64,000 nt of DNA, taken from Paenisporosarcina quisquiliarum. GTDB taxonomy: Bacteria > Bacillota > Bacilli > Bacillales_A > Planococcaceae. Position numbers and translations under genes: made by a program. The DNA is taken from NCBI RefSeq assembly GCF_027563315.1, contig NZ_JAMKBJ010000002.1, positions 310,001 to 374,000 on the forward strand. The letters run 5' to 3'. Positions 29,187-38,951 of this stretch are shown here, piece by piece (the stretch's first letter is position 1; every line of letters starts with the position of its first letter). Below the pieces are notes generated by a model. That model ran no database searches, was not told the DNA's origin, and saw only the letters and a program-made list of their open reading frames with translations.

Positions 29187-30038
29187 TTAAGCATGCACCG
29201 CTTGCTCAATTTTCGCTTCAAATGCAGTCTGTAATTTTTTTGTCCACTCGCCAGGTAAGCCCGTTCCGATTGGCATGCCATCTATAACGACAATCGGCAT
29301 GATTTCGGAAGTTGTCGAAGACATAAAGAATTCATCATTCGCATAAACAGTTGATAGAGACATAGGTTGTTCCACTACCGGTAAACCGATTTCTTCACAG
29401 CATGCCAGAATGACGCGACGTGTGATGCCATTTAGGATTAAGTTTGTTGCAGGATGTGTATAAAGAACGCCGTCTTTAATGCCGTACATATTTGAAGAAG
29501 AGCCTTCAGTAATCGTATCTCCTCTATGTAAAATCGCTTCAAAACATCCACTTTCATGTGCTTCTTGTTTTGCCATGATATTACCAAGTAAGTTTAGACT
29601 CTTAATATCACAACGCAACCAGCGGACATCTTCAATCGTTTTGGCAGCAACGCCGTTTGCCATTTGGGACACAGGACGATCAACTTCCTTCGTGTAAGCC
29701 GTTAATACTGGTTCAACTGCTTCAATCGGAAATTGGTGTTGCCTTGGACTTGAACCACGTGTAATTTGCACATATACCTGTCCTGTCGTCACTTCGTTTG
29801 CTTCAATTAAATCATACATCATTTTATGAAATACATCTTTTGTATATGGAATGACTAATTTAATTTTTTCGGCACTTTCGTATAAGCGATTAATATGTTC
29901 CTTCGCTGTAAACATACTGCCATTATATACTCGGATGACTTCGTAAATACCGTCACCAAATTGGTAGCCTCGGTCTTCTTTTGATAATTGAATTTCTTCG
30001 TCCTTAACTAATCGATCATTCCACTGTACCCAATTCAT
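29187..30038 (-). CDS. dat: D-amino-acid aminotransferase
   Basis: The 283-residue class IV PLP enzyme interconverts D-Ala and D-Glu, supplying D-amino acids for the cell wall. The PLP lysine is Lys146 in DIKSLNLLGN; EDRGYQFGDGIYEVIRVYNG near residue 21 and TEGSSSNMYGI are family hallmarks. It starts with ATG after AAGGAT, 14 nt after pepV. Confidence 0.95.
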   Translation of the reverse strand: MNWVQWNDRLVKDEEIQLSKEDRGYQFGDGIYEVIRVYNGSMFTAKEHINRLYESAEKIKLVIPYTKDVFHKMMYDLIEANEVTTGQVYVQITRGSSPRQHQFPIEAVEPVLTAYTKEVDRPVSQMANGVAAKTIEDVRWLRCDIKSLNLLGNIMAKQEAHESGCFEAILHRGDTITEGSSSNMYGIKDGVLYTHPATNLILNGITRRVILACCEEIGLPVVEQPMSLSTVYANDEFFMSSTTSEIMPIVVIDGMPIGTGLPGEWTKKLQTAFEAKIEQAVHA

Positions 30039-30052
30039 GTAAATCCTTCTTT

Positions 30053-31450
30053 CTAAGATTGATTTGAAGCAAGTTCACAGATTGCATCCGCATAAATTGC
30101 GACCGCTTTTATTAAATTTGGTATATCTACAAATTCATCTACTTGATGAGCAACATCTTTCTCACCCGGGAAGAGCATACCAAAAGCTACACCTTTTTTA
30201 AGTACACGGGCGTAAGTACCTCCACCAATAGACAGCAATGTTGCCTTTTCACCTGTTTGACGTTCGTATACACGTGACAAACTTTGAATCAGTTCATCCG
30301 ATTCTTCAATATAATGAGGTTCTGAATTGGATGTGAGATCGACTGCTATCGCTTTTTCACTTAACATCGCCTGGCACTGAGTCAATTGTTTCTCAAAATC
30401 ATAAGACACAGAGTACCTTAAGCTAACGTCCACAGTTCCGCCTTTTGCAGGATTAAAAGAGAGAATTCCTGCATTTAATGTTGTATCACCTGACATCTCG
30501 TCATTGTAGTTCAACCCAAATGCGTGCCCTCTTGAATCGTTCATGAATGAAGTTGCAACGAATTCAACAAATGTCTTTGAACCCGAAGTTATCACAATAT
30601 CTTTCAGGAATTCTGCCAAATACACACCGGCATTGATGCCATCATTCGGTTCCATGGCATGCGCTGATTTTCCTTCAAGCGTAAGGTGAATGGCTTGGTC
30701 TTTTATTTGTACGGAACCTTGTAACTGATGTTGCTGTGCGAACTGCTTAAATTCATGTTCAATTGTATCTCGATCAGCAAGTAAAACAGCTGTTGCTAAA
30801 TCAGGGACCATATTGGTACGTGTTCCTGCTTGGAATGATTCCAACTGCTCTTCCTGTTCCAAATTGGCTGTAGTAAATCGTAAAGTTGAAATGCCTTTTT
30901 CAGCGTTGATAATCGGGAAATCAGCATCAGGTGCAAAACCAATATGCGGCATTTCTTCTTTTTCAAAATAGCGCTCTACACAACGGAAACCACTTTCTTC
31001 ATCTGTGCCAATTATTAATCGCACTCGTTTATTCAGTGGAACTCCAGCATCTTTCACCATTTTCATGGCCATCCAGGCTGCCATCGTAGGACCTTTATCG
31101 TCAATCGCACCTCTACCATATAAACGGTCGTTTTCGATATGACCTTCAAACGGAGGATAAGTCCAACCTTTACCTGCTGGCACCACATCGACATGTCCTA
31201 AAATGCCAAGAAGTTCTTCCCCTTCTCCCATTTCTATGTGGCCAGCCATTTGGTCGACGTTTTTCACCTCCATACCCGCTTCTTTCCCTTTTTGAAGCAA
31301 CCACTCCAAAGCTTTTAGTGGCTCTGGACCAAATGGATGTTCAGCTGTCGATTGAGTTTCATCCAGCACACTTGGAATTTGTATAAGTTGTTGTAATTCT
31401 GCTAAAAGTTCATCCTGTCTTTTCTTTGCTTCTTCCATCCAATTAATCAC
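30053..31450 (-). CDS. pepV: dipeptidase PepV (M20)
   Basis: The 465-residue dinuclear-zinc dipeptidase has GHVDVVPAGKGW (~86), GAIDDKGP (~117) and GTDEESGF with the catalytic Glu (~150), and a lid domain between ~190 and 380. It hydrolyses dipeptides, including beta-Ala or D-amino-acid types in lactobacilli. The GTG start is fixed by AGGAGG eight bases upstream. It forms an operon with dat, so peptide turnover and D-amino-acid supply are co-expressed. Confidence 0.94.
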   Translation of the reverse strand: MINWMEEAKKRQDELLAELQQLIQIPSVLDETQSTAEHPFGPEPLKALEWLLQKGKEAGMEVKNVDQMAGHIEMGEGEELLGILGHVDVVPAGKGWTYPPFEGHIENDRLYGRGAIDDKGPTMAAWMAMKMVKDAGVPLNKRVRLIIGTDEESGFRCVERYFEKEEMPHIGFAPDADFPIINAEKGISTLRFTTANLEQEEQLESFQAGTRTNMVPDLATAVLLADRDTIEHEFKQFAQQHQLQGSVQIKDQAIHLTLEGKSAHAMEPNDGINAGVYLAEFLKDIVITSGSKTFVEFVATSFMNDSRGHAFGLNYNDEMSGDTTLNAGILSFNPAKGGTVDVSLRYSVSYDFEKQLTQCQAMLSEKAIAVDLTSNSEPHYIEESDELIQSLSRVYERQTGEKATLLSIGGGTYARVLKKGVAFGMLFPGEKDVAHQVDEFVDIPNLIKAVAIYADAICELASNQS

Positions 31451-31796
31451 GTCTAAATTCCTCCTGCCACTTTCTTAAAGCTATTCTACACCTTTCATCA
31501 GAAAATCATAGGGGGCATTTTCATTTTCTTATATAACGAACAATTATTCATTTAAATCAAAATTCGTTCGCTTTTTATTCAAACTCTATGTAAAGTCTAT
31601 GTAAAATTAAGCGGAAATGCTAGATTTCAATTTTGTTTTCATTTATAATTGAATTGTCAGACAACAGTAGTCTGATGAACAAATCGAAAAGGGGCTGTCT
31701 ACGGCACTCTATTCCATTTAAAGAGTCCTACGAGACTCATAATATCGTCCGCTAGTCTTTTGCCAAGAGAACATAAGATGAAGGAGTGGTTCAACA
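31451..31796 (+). other. intergenic region with ytzE leader
   Basis: A TATAAT at 31644-31649 suggests a start of transcription about 150 nt before ytzE. The leader holds small inverted repeats (CAGAC...GTCTG at 31659-31675; GAGTC...GACTC at 31721-31736). It fits no riboswitch class that I know. No protein gene is supported here. Confidence 0.4.
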
Positions 31797-32018
31797 TTGA
31801 AACCAACTACTGATCGGATGCTCAATCGTATTAAAGATGTGTACATGTTTATCCGAGATCACGGGATTGTAACGACACAAGATTTAGTCGATGAATTCGG
31901 CATCACTCCTCGCACCGTTCAAAGAGATTTGAACGTGTTAGCCTTTAATGACTTGGTCAGCAGTCCGAGTCGGGGCAGTTGGACAACGACGAACAAACGC
32001 GTAAAAATGACATCTTAG
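31797..32018 (+). CDS. ytzE: YtzE, small DeoR-type HTH regulator
   Basis: The 73-residue protein is essentially one DeoR-family winged helix (RIKDVYMFIRDHGIVTTQ, then FGITPRTVQRDLNVL as the recognition helix). It has no effector domain. The TTG start is supported by AAGGAGTGG upstream. Single-gene unit; target unknown. Confidence 0.87.
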   Translation: MKPTTDRMLNRIKDVYMFIRDHGIVTTQDLVDEFGITPRTVQRDLNVLAFNDLVSSPSRGSWTTTNKRVKMTS

Positions 32019-32036
32019 AAAACTTAATCATGGTAA

Positions 32037-32073
32037 AAAAAGAATGACCGAGAAATTCTCGGTCATTCTTTCT
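32037..32073. terminator. bidirectional terminator between ytzE and ytzG
   Basis: A 16-bp perfect stem AAAGAATGACCGAGAA with its complement; the ytzG stop codon TGA lies inside the stem. Confidence 0.85.
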
Positions 32074-32776
32074 GTTGTAATGCCTCTAGTTCAGCTTCTG
32101 TTAATGGACGGTAGTCTCCAAGCTCGAGTGTTTCATCTAATTGAAGAGAACCCATACGCATCCGTTTTAAATACGTCACTTTCTTTCCAACCGATTCAAA
32201 CATCCGTTTCACTTGATGAAACTTGCCCTCCATAATCGTCAACTCGATTTCAGATACTTCACCACTTGATAAAATAGTCAAATCACCAGGTTTTGTGAAA
32301 TACCCATCATCGAGCGTGACACCTTCTTTAAATTTCTTCACATCTTCTTCCGTTACCCGACCATCAATAATGGCGAAATATAATTTCGGCACATGTTTTT
32401 TGGGGGATAATAACTGATGAGACAGATGGCCGTCATTCGTAAGAATCAGCAGACCTTCTGTGTCCTTATCCAGACGCCCCACCGGAAATGGTTTGAAATG
32501 TTGCGCCACTGGATCAAGCAAATCAATGACGGTTTCATCTTTTTTATCTTCCGTGGCAGAAATGACCCCAGGTGGTTTGTTCATCATCAAATAGATAAAC
32601 TCTGTATAAATAACTTCTTCCCCATAAACAACGATCGCATCTTTTTCCGTATCCACATGCATGGAAACATCTTTCGCAACAGCACCGTTTACTTCAACTG
32701 CTTTTGATTTAAGCAAAAGTTTAACTTCTTTTCTGGAACCATAGCCCATATTTGAAAGCAATTTATCCAATCTCAT
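32063..32776 (-). CDS. ytzG: RsuA-family 16S rRNA pseudouridine synthase
   Basis: The 237-residue enzyme has an N-terminal S4 domain (MRLDKLLSNMGYGSRKEVKLLL) and the RsuA/RluB catalytic core with VGRLDKDTEGLLIL, whose Asp is catalytic. It isomerises a uridine in rRNA, by family assignment 16S. AAGGTGG precedes ATG. It lies 12 nt after ytgP in one operon. Confidence 0.92.
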   Translation of the reverse strand: MRLDKLLSNMGYGSRKEVKLLLKSKAVEVNGAVAKDVSMHVDTEKDAIVVYGEEVIYTEFIYLMMNKPPGVISATEDKKDETVIDLLDPVAQHFKPFPVGRLDKDTEGLLILTNDGHLSHQLLSPKKHVPKLYFAIIDGRVTEEDVKKFKEGVTLDDGYFTKPGDLTILSSGEVSEIELTIMEGKFHQVKRMFESVGKKVTYLKRMRMGSLQLDETLELGDYRPLTEAELEALQQKE

Positions 32777-32788
32777 AAATGAACCACC

Positions 32789-34396
32789 TTAAAAACCAAA
32801 TTTCTTCGTATATTTCGTCAAACGTTCGCCGAATAGTTTTTGAGCTATCCCTAGACGAAGTGCTAATGCGCCGTAGACCAGACCACCAATTGTACCGACA
32901 ATCAATATAATCAGCATTGCACCAAACTTCGATTCTGCTGGCATTACTTGTATTAATAACAGTCGGGCAACTATAGCTGCAATAAGCATCGCCACATTCA
33001 ATCCAGTAATGAGTGCAATTCTTCTCACTAATAGAACGGAGCGGTAGTTTTGCGTAATCACAAGTACGGCAAAGTTCATGAAAATAGCCACACTGTATCC
33101 AATTATGGTCGCTGCTATGGCCCCATTAGTTTCCCATAATCCAATTAACGGAATGTTTAATGCCAATTTAATTAGTAATCCCACGAGCAAGTTAAGAATA
33201 ATCCACTTCTGCTGATTTATTCCTTGCAAGATAGCAGCCGTTACAGGAAACAGACTGAACAAAATGGCAACGGGCAAGTAATGAGCCAGAATATCTGAAC
33301 CTATTGCACTCTGTTTATAGAATAAATGATAGAGTTCAGTAGCTAAAACCGTCATTCCTACTACTGCGGGTAGTGTAAGGAAATAGAGGATTTGGAATGT
33401 CTGATCAAGCGTTCGTGACAATTGCTTGTGCTCATTAGTCGTGAAGTATTTAGTTACCAAAGGTATCAATGCCATGGAGAATCCAGTCGCAAGCATGACC
33501 GGAATCATTACTAATTTATGTGCAGTGAGATTCAGAATACCTAAATAATCGGTTTTCAGTGAATGTCCTGCATCACTCATTGCACGATTGAATGTTAATA
33601 AATCCACAAATTGGAACAGTGGATTAGCAATTCCTAAAAAGACTACTGGAATTGCATAAACCAAAATTTCTTTATACATATCTTTTAAGTTTACATCGTA
33701 AGATTCAGTCGAACTTGCTAGTAAATGATCATATTCTGGTTTCTTTTTCCGCCAATAATAATAAAGCACAACGATGCCACCAAGTGCACCGACAAATGCT
33801 GATAAAACGGCAACTTGAATGGCTACTTTAGGTGTCCCACCAAAGACATTCAAGACTAGGAATGCGCCACCGAGTAAAAAGATAATCCGAACAATTTGTT
33901 CGATTAATTGCGAAGATGCAGTTGGCATCATGAAACTGTACCCTTGGAAAAAACCTCGCAGCAAGCTCATAAATGGCACAACAATCAATGCGAAACTTAC
34001 CCATTGAATGGCTTCCGTCACGTCGCTAACAGAATAGATTTCTTCATCTTCAGCAATGGTTACTCTTGCAAGAGGCTCTGCAAAGAAATACAAGAATAGG
34101 AATGATAGAACTCCTGTCACCAACATTGCCATTAATCCTGACTTCAGTAACCGTCTTCCAGTTTCATAATCCCCTAAAGAATTGTATTTCGAGACAAACT
34201 TTGAGAAAGCTAATGGAGCCCCTGAAATTGCTACTGCTAACATCAAATTATATGGAATATAAGCATATTGGTACAGACCAATATTATCTTCTCCAACCAT
34301 CGAGTAAAACGGGATGATATAAATTACCCCTAGTATTTTCGAAAGGAATAGACCAATTGTAAGAATGGCTGTTCCTTTATATAATGTATTTGACAT
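32789..34396 (-). CDS. ytgP: MurJ-like lipid II flippase YtgP (MOP superfamily)
   Basis: The 535-residue membrane protein has about 14 predicted helices, opening LYKGTAILTIGLFLSKILGVIY, in the polysaccharide exporter/MATE-like fold. B. subtilis YtgP is also called MurJ, and family members move lipid-linked wall precursors across the membrane. AGGAAG precedes ATG. Confidence 0.92.
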   Translation of the reverse strand: MSNTLYKGTAILTIGLFLSKILGVIYIIPFYSMVGEDNIGLYQYAYIPYNLMLAVAISGAPLAFSKFVSKYNSLGDYETGRRLLKSGLMAMLVTGVLSFLFLYFFAEPLARVTIAEDEEIYSVSDVTEAIQWVSFALIVVPFMSLLRGFFQGYSFMMPTASSQLIEQIVRIIFLLGGAFLVLNVFGGTPKVAIQVAVLSAFVGALGGIVVLYYYWRKKKPEYDHLLASSTESYDVNLKDMYKEILVYAIPVVFLGIANPLFQFVDLLTFNRAMSDAGHSLKTDYLGILNLTAHKLVMIPVMLATGFSMALIPLVTKYFTTNEHKQLSRTLDQTFQILYFLTLPAVVGMTVLATELYHLFYKQSAIGSDILAHYLPVAILFSLFPVTAAILQGINQQKWIILNLLVGLLIKLALNIPLIGLWETNGAIAATIIGYSVAIFMNFAVLVITQNYRSVLLVRRIALITGLNVAMLIAAIVARLLLIQVMPAESKFGAMLIILIVGTIGGLVYGALALRLGIAQKLFGERLTKYTKKFGF

Positions 34397-34505
34397 GTTT
34401 AACTTCCTGACTTCTAAATTTTTAACCTACAGGATATTTTACCCCTCGAACATGAAAACCACAAATGGTTTATAATAAAGAAAAAAGAAGAAAGTGTGTT
34501 TATCC

Positions 34506-35795
34506 ATGTATGATGTAATTATTGTCGGAGGCGGTCCCTCTGGATTAATGGCAGCTATTGCTGCTGGAGAAATTGGCAAGAAAGTATTGCTTCTTGAAAA
34601 AGGAACAAAACTCGGAAAAAAATTAGCGATATCGGGTGGCGGACGTTGTAACGTTACGAACCGATTATCCCAGGAAGAAATTGTGAAACACATTCCCGGC
34701 AATGGCCGGTTCTTGTATAGTCCTTTCTCGGTTTTCAATAATGAAGACATCATTACATTCTTTGAAGGTCTTGGTGTTGAGCTGAAAGAAGAAGATCATG
34801 GGCGCATGTTCCCTGTTTCCAACCGCGCGCAGGATGTGGTGGATACTTTGGTGCGTCAGCTTGAAAAGTTACGTGTTGAGGTACTTTTCGAAAGACCGGT
34901 TGCGAAACTTCTGATGAACGATGATAAAGTTCTTGGCGTCCGGTTGAAAAGTGGACAAGAAATCTTAAGTAAAGCTGTTGTCCTTGCTGTTGGCGGTAAA
35001 GCTGTGCCGCAAACAGGTTCTACTGGTGACGGTTACCCATGGGCACAACGCGCTGGACATACAGTAACTACTTTGTATCCGACTGAAGTGCCGTTGTTGT
35101 CAGATGAAAAATTTATTCGCTCGAAAGAGTTACAAGGACTTGCACTTCGTGATGTAGCTGTCTCTGTTTTGAATAAAAAAGGAAAAGTTTTAATTACTCA
35201 TAAAATGGACATGTTATTTACTCATTTCGGCTTAAGTGGTCCAGCCATTTTACGTTGCAGTCAATATGTGGTAAAAGAACGCATGAAAAACGGTGAATCT
35301 CCAGTTGATATGGTCATCGATTCCCTGCCTCAAGAAAATGGTGAGTCGACTTTCCAGATGCTCGTTAAATTAATGAAGGAAGACGCCAAAAAGTCAGTGA
35401 AGAATGTGTGGAAAGGCGTCGCACCTGAACGCTGGTTGCTCTTTTTATTAAATCGTGCAGGTATCGAGCCGAATGAAATTGGTGCCAACCTATCCAATGA
35501 AAAAGTCAGGGCTCTAGCCGGGCTTTTGAAATCATTCACAATGAAAGTTAATGGCACTCAACCAATTGAAAAAGCTTTCGTTACAGGCGGTGGCGTTTCG
35601 GTGAAAGAAATTGAACCGAAAACTATGGCTTCCAAGAAAAAACCTGGTTTGTACTTCTGCGGAGAGATTTTAGATATTCATGGCTATACTGGCGGGTATA
35701 ACATTACCTCTGCACTCGTTACCGGGAAAATCGCTGGCATGAGCGCTGCACAATACGCAAAAACGATTCCATATGTACCGGTTGAATATAAATAA
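34506..35795 (+). CDS. ytfP: NAD(P)/FAD-dependent oxidoreductase YtfP (HI0933 family)
   Basis: The 429-residue flavoprotein starts [22 protein letters not shown], a dinucleotide-binding Rossmann motif, and shows GGGRCNVTN near residue 44 and a C-terminal [17 protein letters not shown] 34506 is preferred to GTG 34494 because the family begins at [10 protein letters not shown]; the ribosome site is weak. Substrate unknown. Divergent from ytgP, with a TATAAT at 34471-34476. Confidence 0.9.
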   Translation: MYDVIIVGGGPSGLMAAIAAGEIGKKVLLLEKGTKLGKKLAISGGGRCNVTNRLSQEEIVKHIPGNGRFLYSPFSVFNNEDIITFFEGLGVELKEEDHGRMFPVSNRAQDVVDTLVRQLEKLRVEVLFERPVAKLLMNDDKVLGVRLKSGQEILSKAVVLAVGGKAVPQTGSTGDGYPWAQRAGHTVTTLYPTEVPLLSDEKFIRSKELQGLALRDVAVSVLNKKGKVLITHKMDMLFTHFGLSGPAILRCSQYVVKERMKNGESPVDMVIDSLPQENGESTFQMLVKLMKEDAKKSVKNVWKGVAPERWLLFLLNRAGIEPNEIGANLSNEKVRALAGLLKSFTMKVNGTQPIEKAFVTGGGVSVKEIEPKTMASKKKPGLYFCGEILDIHGYTGGYNITSALVTGKIAGMSAAQYAKTIPYVPVEYK

Positions 35796-35822
35796 TTTTT
35801 TGTGAAAAATAGTCACTTAAAT

Positions 35823-35866
35823 CAAAAATGGGGCGGCGTGATTTAATCACTCCGCTCCATTTTTTA
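35823..35866 (+). terminator. terminator of ytfP
   Basis: A 17-bp stem with a few wobbles (AATGGGGCGGCGTGATT) then TTTTTT. Confidence 0.8.
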
Positions 35867-35956
35867 GTTTCGCCTCTGTGTCGGAACCATTCATGTTAAC
35901 TAGAACTTTAATGATTGTTGAAAATTTCACGGTTGTTTCTGAGACAGTGACGCGTT

Positions 35957-35994
35957 TGAAAAAAAGAAGCATGGAATTAACCACACTTCTTTTT
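35957..35994 (-). terminator. terminator of the LysM-CAP gene
   Basis: AAAAGAAG and CTTCTTTT flank a 16-nt loop next to the stop; a T run lies on the minus strand. Confidence 0.6.
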
Positions 35995-35995
35995 C

Positions 35996-36640
35996 TTATT
36001 TCCCTATAAACTGTTGAGTCCAATAGTTTCCACTTGCTACATGCCCAACTCCGATATGAGTAAAGTTTTTACTCAAGATGTTAGCTTTATGACCTGGAGA
36101 ATTCATCCAAGCTTTCATGACTGCTGCAGGTGTTGTTTGACCTTGAGCAATATTTTCGCCAGCTGATTTATATGTAACTCCAAAATATTTCATCATATCG
36201 AAAGGTGATCCATAAGTTCCGTCATGGGACATTCTATTAAGGTTTTTCATATCTTGTGATTTGATGCCTGCTACTTCAGATAATTTCGCATCAACTTTCA
36301 AAGCTGGAAGAGATACTTTTGCACGTTCTTGATTTACCAGTGTAACCACTTGTTGTTCATATGCTGATAGAGCTGTTGAAGCTGGGGATGGAGTTGATTG
36401 TGAAGCTGGTTTTAGTTGAATCACTGATCCCACTTTCATTTGCATTGGATCCACTGTTGGGTTTAGCTCCATTAATTTTTTGTAATCTAATCCGTATCTT
36501 TTAGCAATAAACCAAAATGAATCCCCTTGGCTTACTTTGTACGCTTGGAAAGGTGGTTCCTTAAACATTGAGATTGCACTAACTGATGATACCCCACTGA
36601 ATAAAGAGATCAGCAGAACGAATGATATTAATTTCTTCAT
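35996..36640 (-). CDS. secreted LysM plus CAP (SCP) domain protein
   Basis: The 214-residue protein has a signal peptide (cleavage probably after SVSA, ~residue 22), one LysM repeat (~32-77, YKVSQGDSFWFIAKRYGLDYKKLMELNP) that binds peptidoglycan, a Ser/Pro linker, and a C-terminal CAP domain (~92-212) with SHDG, GENIAQGQ and NSPGHKANIL. It resembles YkwD/SafA-type spore or wall proteins. The enzymatic role of bacterial CAP domains is not settled. AGGAGG precedes ATG. Confidence 0.9.
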   Translation of the reverse strand: MKKLISFVLLISLFSGVSSVSAISMFKEPPFQAYKVSQGDSFWFIAKRYGLDYKKLMELNPTVDPMQMKVGSVIQLKPASQSTPSPASTALSAYEQQVVTLVNQERAKVSLPALKVDAKLSEVAGIKSQDMKNLNRMSHDGTYGSPFDMMKYFGVTYKSAGENIAQGQTTPAAVMKAWMNSPGHKANILSKNFTHIGVGHVASGNYWTQQFIGK

Positions 36641-36974
36641 CTATGTATTCCTCCTAGGCTTTCCTATCAGTATTTAAATATCTTAAAATTTGAAAAGCTC
36701 TAAAAGAATCATAACATGGATTAAACGATGAAAAAGGAGGTAATTTATACCTTCACAATTCATTCTGATATAAAAAGGAACATGGATTTTTGGCAGGACG
36801 GAGTGCTTTAACATAATAGGTAAACGATTGGTTGATACTATGCCTCAGATTTAATTTCGCCGCTAATTTCATTGGACATTAATCGATAATTATAAGGTTT
36901 CTAAATGCTAGCAAGAGGCATGTACAAATAAAGGAAAGGGAAAAGTGATTTTGTCACTTCCCCCTTCCATAGCA
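36641..36974. other. non-coding stretch
   Basis: It holds the promoter side of the LysM-CAP gene and the terminator of the aldolase-like gene (36933-36969). An AAGGAGG at ~36735 is not followed by a usable start. I see nothing else. Confidence 0.5.
36933..36969 (-). terminator. terminator of the aldolase-like gene
   Basis: GGAAGGGGGAAGTGA pairs with TCACTTTTCCCTTTCC on the minus strand, followed by TTTATTTG. Confidence 0.75.
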
Positions 36975-38072
36975 TTAGCTCTTAATCTCTTTCATCTTCT
37001 GATCAAGCAAATTAAATACTTTCCTTAACTCACTTTTTGGTACACTCTCATACAAGTCTCCTAAGCTCACTTCAAAGAAACAACTCTCATCAGACGTTGC
37101 CCTTAAATAACTGGATAGACCAATCCCCGTTTCTTTATGGATTCCTGCTAAAATCATTTCCATTTGCTCTTTTGCCATATGGAAATGAACGTGAAACATA
37201 TTTGAGACAGGTTCTTGAGGCAATGTCGTTATTCCATAGCAAGAGTTGAAAAGTGTGGCAAGCTCTTTTGCATGCTCATAATATTGACCCATTTTTTCTG
37301 ATCTTTGATCAAAATAATAATCAGCACTGATTATATAAGGATAGAGGCTAATCAAATCTCCCCCGTGACGTCGCTTCCAAATCTTTGATTCTTGCGTAAA
37401 GGCTTGGTCACCTGCCAGAATTGCCCCAGCAATTCCACCAATCCCTTTGTAGACCGACACATACACGCTATCAAACAAACTGCAGATTTCACTAGCAGTC
37501 TTTTGATAATAAGGAAGAATTTCAAGAAGTCTGGCACCATCCAAATGCAACATAATTCCTTTTTCACGGCAATGAATCGAGATTTTTTCAAGAGTTTCAT
37601 AAGACGGTAATTGACCGCCTATTTCACGCTGAGGTAACTCTAGCAACAAACAAGCAATATCTTCTTTCATAGTTAGCACATCATCCAGCTCAATTACCCT
37701 GTGTTTGTCAGCCAACAATACCGTTTCGATGTGATGCAATTCTTTCAAGCCATCTTCCTCATGTATTTCTAAATGGCTCAATGGATGATATGCCACTTTT
37801 CTCACATCTTTTTTATCGCACCAGATACGTAATGCGATTTGCTGTGCCATCGTGCCACTCGGGAAAAATACGGCTGATTCTTTTCCTAAATACGCAGCCA
37901 TCTTTGCTTGAAAGGCTTCAATAATTTCCCCTTTCCCATACAAATCGCTAACTGACTGACCTTCAACAGAGTCGAATGCATCTTTCAATATCTGTACGTT
38001 TCTTGTTCCGTGTCCACCAACTTGGTATTTCGTTTGTTTAAAAGAATCCTGAAGAAGATCTGAATTATTCAT
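36975..38072 (-). CDS. threonine-aldolase-like PLP enzyme (beta-eliminating lyase family)
   Basis: From ATG 38072 the product is 365 residues of the aspartate-aminotransferase fold. It has FFPSGTMAQQIALR near residue 68, HLDGARL near 170 and the PLP lysine in SVYKGIGGIAGAIL near 205. The closest known group is low-specificity L-threonine aldolase (Thr to Gly plus acetaldehyde), but the sequence is divergent, so the substrate is uncertain. ATG 38072 is preferred because GTG 38087 lies on top of the ribosome site AAAGGTGGG. Confidence 0.82.
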   Translation of the reverse strand: MNNSDLLQDSFKQTKYQVGGHGTRNVQILKDAFDSVEGQSVSDLYGKGEIIEAFQAKMAAYLGKESAVFFPSGTMAQQIALRIWCDKKDVRKVAYHPLSHLEIHEEDGLKELHHIETVLLADKHRVIELDDVLTMKEDIACLLLELPQREIGGQLPSYETLEKISIHCREKGIMLHLDGARLLEILPYYQKTASEICSLFDSVYVSVYKGIGGIAGAILAGDQAFTQESKIWKRRHGGDLISLYPYIISADYYFDQRSEKMGQYYEHAKELATLFNSCYGITTLPQEPVSNMFHVHFHMAKEQMEMILAGIHKETGIGLSSYLRATSDESCFFEVSLGDLYESVPKSELRKVFNLLDQKMKEIKS

Positions 38073-38166
38073 TGAAAGGGTTCCCACCTTTTTTAAAATT
38101 GGTATTAGTATAGCTGTGCTTCACTACATTTATATTCTGATGTGATTTGGCGACTGCGCTTGTTTG

Positions 38167-38667
38167 CTATTTCTTAACATACGCCAAAATTTTCTCTGCA
38201 CATTCTTTAATTGTTGAGTCCTCCGTATTTACTTCTACATCATACTTTTCGTTTTGCTGATGTACAAAAGTGAGTTGAGATGCAGCGAGGCAACTATGAC
38301 GATCCCCTCGTGCATTTTCACGTCGAGATAACTCTTCCTTTGAACAATGAACACCTACGAATAAAACTGGGTAATCGTTAAGTGTCTGATGGAAATCATC
38401 CAACGTCTCCTTATTATGAAGAATTTGGTCTGCAATTAAATTAACTCCTTTATCTGAGAACATTTGGATCGTGCGATGGAAGAAATATTCGGTTGGAACC
38501 GGAATTAAGCGGCCACGATCCCGGTCCTCCATTTTTTCAATGACTAAATCAAAATCATCAATGCTTAAATGAAAATAATTAGGCAGGAGCTTGACTAATT
38601 CTTTTGAAAGTGAAGATTTTCCAGAGCTCGAAACGCCATTTAATACAATTATTTGTCCTCTATTCAT
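38167..38667 (-). CDS. chloramphenicol phosphotransferase-like kinase
   Basis: The 166-residue P-loop kinase has IIVLNGVSSSGKSSLSKEL at residues ~5-23 (Walker A), HLSIDDF as the catalytic Asp segment and a central arginine-rich lid (SRRENARGDRH). This is the CPT/zeta-toxin-like group; some members phosphorylate chloramphenicol but many chromosomal ones have unknown substrates. ATG 38667 after AAGGGTG is preferred to an extension of ten residues. Resistance cannot be concluded from sequence. Confidence 0.8.
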   Translation of the reverse strand: MNRGQIIVLNGVSSSGKSSLSKELVKLLPNYFHLSIDDFDLVIEKMEDRDRGRLIPVPTEYFFHRTIQMFSDKGVNLIADQILHNKETLDDFHQTLNDYPVLFVGVHCSKEELSRRENARGDRHSCLAASQLTFVHQQNEKYDVEVNTEDSTIKECAEKILAYVKK

Positions 38668-38743
38668 AAAATCACCCTTACAAATTCTATCAGACAACTA
38701 ATTTTTTGAAAAATGAAACTTTCTAAGTTTTTGATTGACATAG

Positions 38744-38782
38744 AAAAACCCCAGCCACTTTTAACAGTGACTGAGGTTGCCT
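38744..38782 (-). terminator. terminator of leuS and its small downstream gene
   Basis: AACCTCAGTCACT pairs with AGTGGCTGGGGTT (wobbles) on the minus strand, followed by five T. Confidence 0.8.
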
Positions 38783-38783
38783 A

Positions 38784-38951
38784 TTAACCTGCAAAATATA
38801 ATGCAATGGCGAATGAGATCAGTGAGATGACAAATACACTGAGAGCCATCCGTTTGTTCGATTTAGAAATTTCCGGATGACGCAAAATCGAAAAAATCTT
38901 CCAAGAAAATGCAATGACGACAAGTATTAATACAACATGTATCGGTTCCAT
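38784..38951 (-). CDS. 55-residue two-helix membrane protein overlapping the leuS stop
   Basis: ATG 38951 shares its A with the leuS stop (TAATG). The 55-residue product opens [20 protein letters not shown] and has a second helix near residues 35-54 (ALSVFVISLISFAIALYF), joined by a short basic loop (RHPEISKSNKR), so it should be a small integral membrane hairpin. No separate ribosome site is visible, so translation probably depends on leuS ribosomes re-initiating. A strong terminator follows directly, placing it in the leuS transcript. I do not recognise a family. Confidence 0.7.
   Translation of the reverse strand: MEPIHVVLILVVIAFSWKIFSILRHPEISKSNKRMALSVFVISLISFAIALYFAG

Noticed and set aside
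31675-31755. 26-codon upstream frame before ytzE
   Set aside because: No Shine-Dalgarno and no recognisable leader-peptide feature.
34439-34753. 104-residue frame opposite ytfP
   Set aside because: Antisense shadow of the conserved FAD-binding N-terminus of ytfP.
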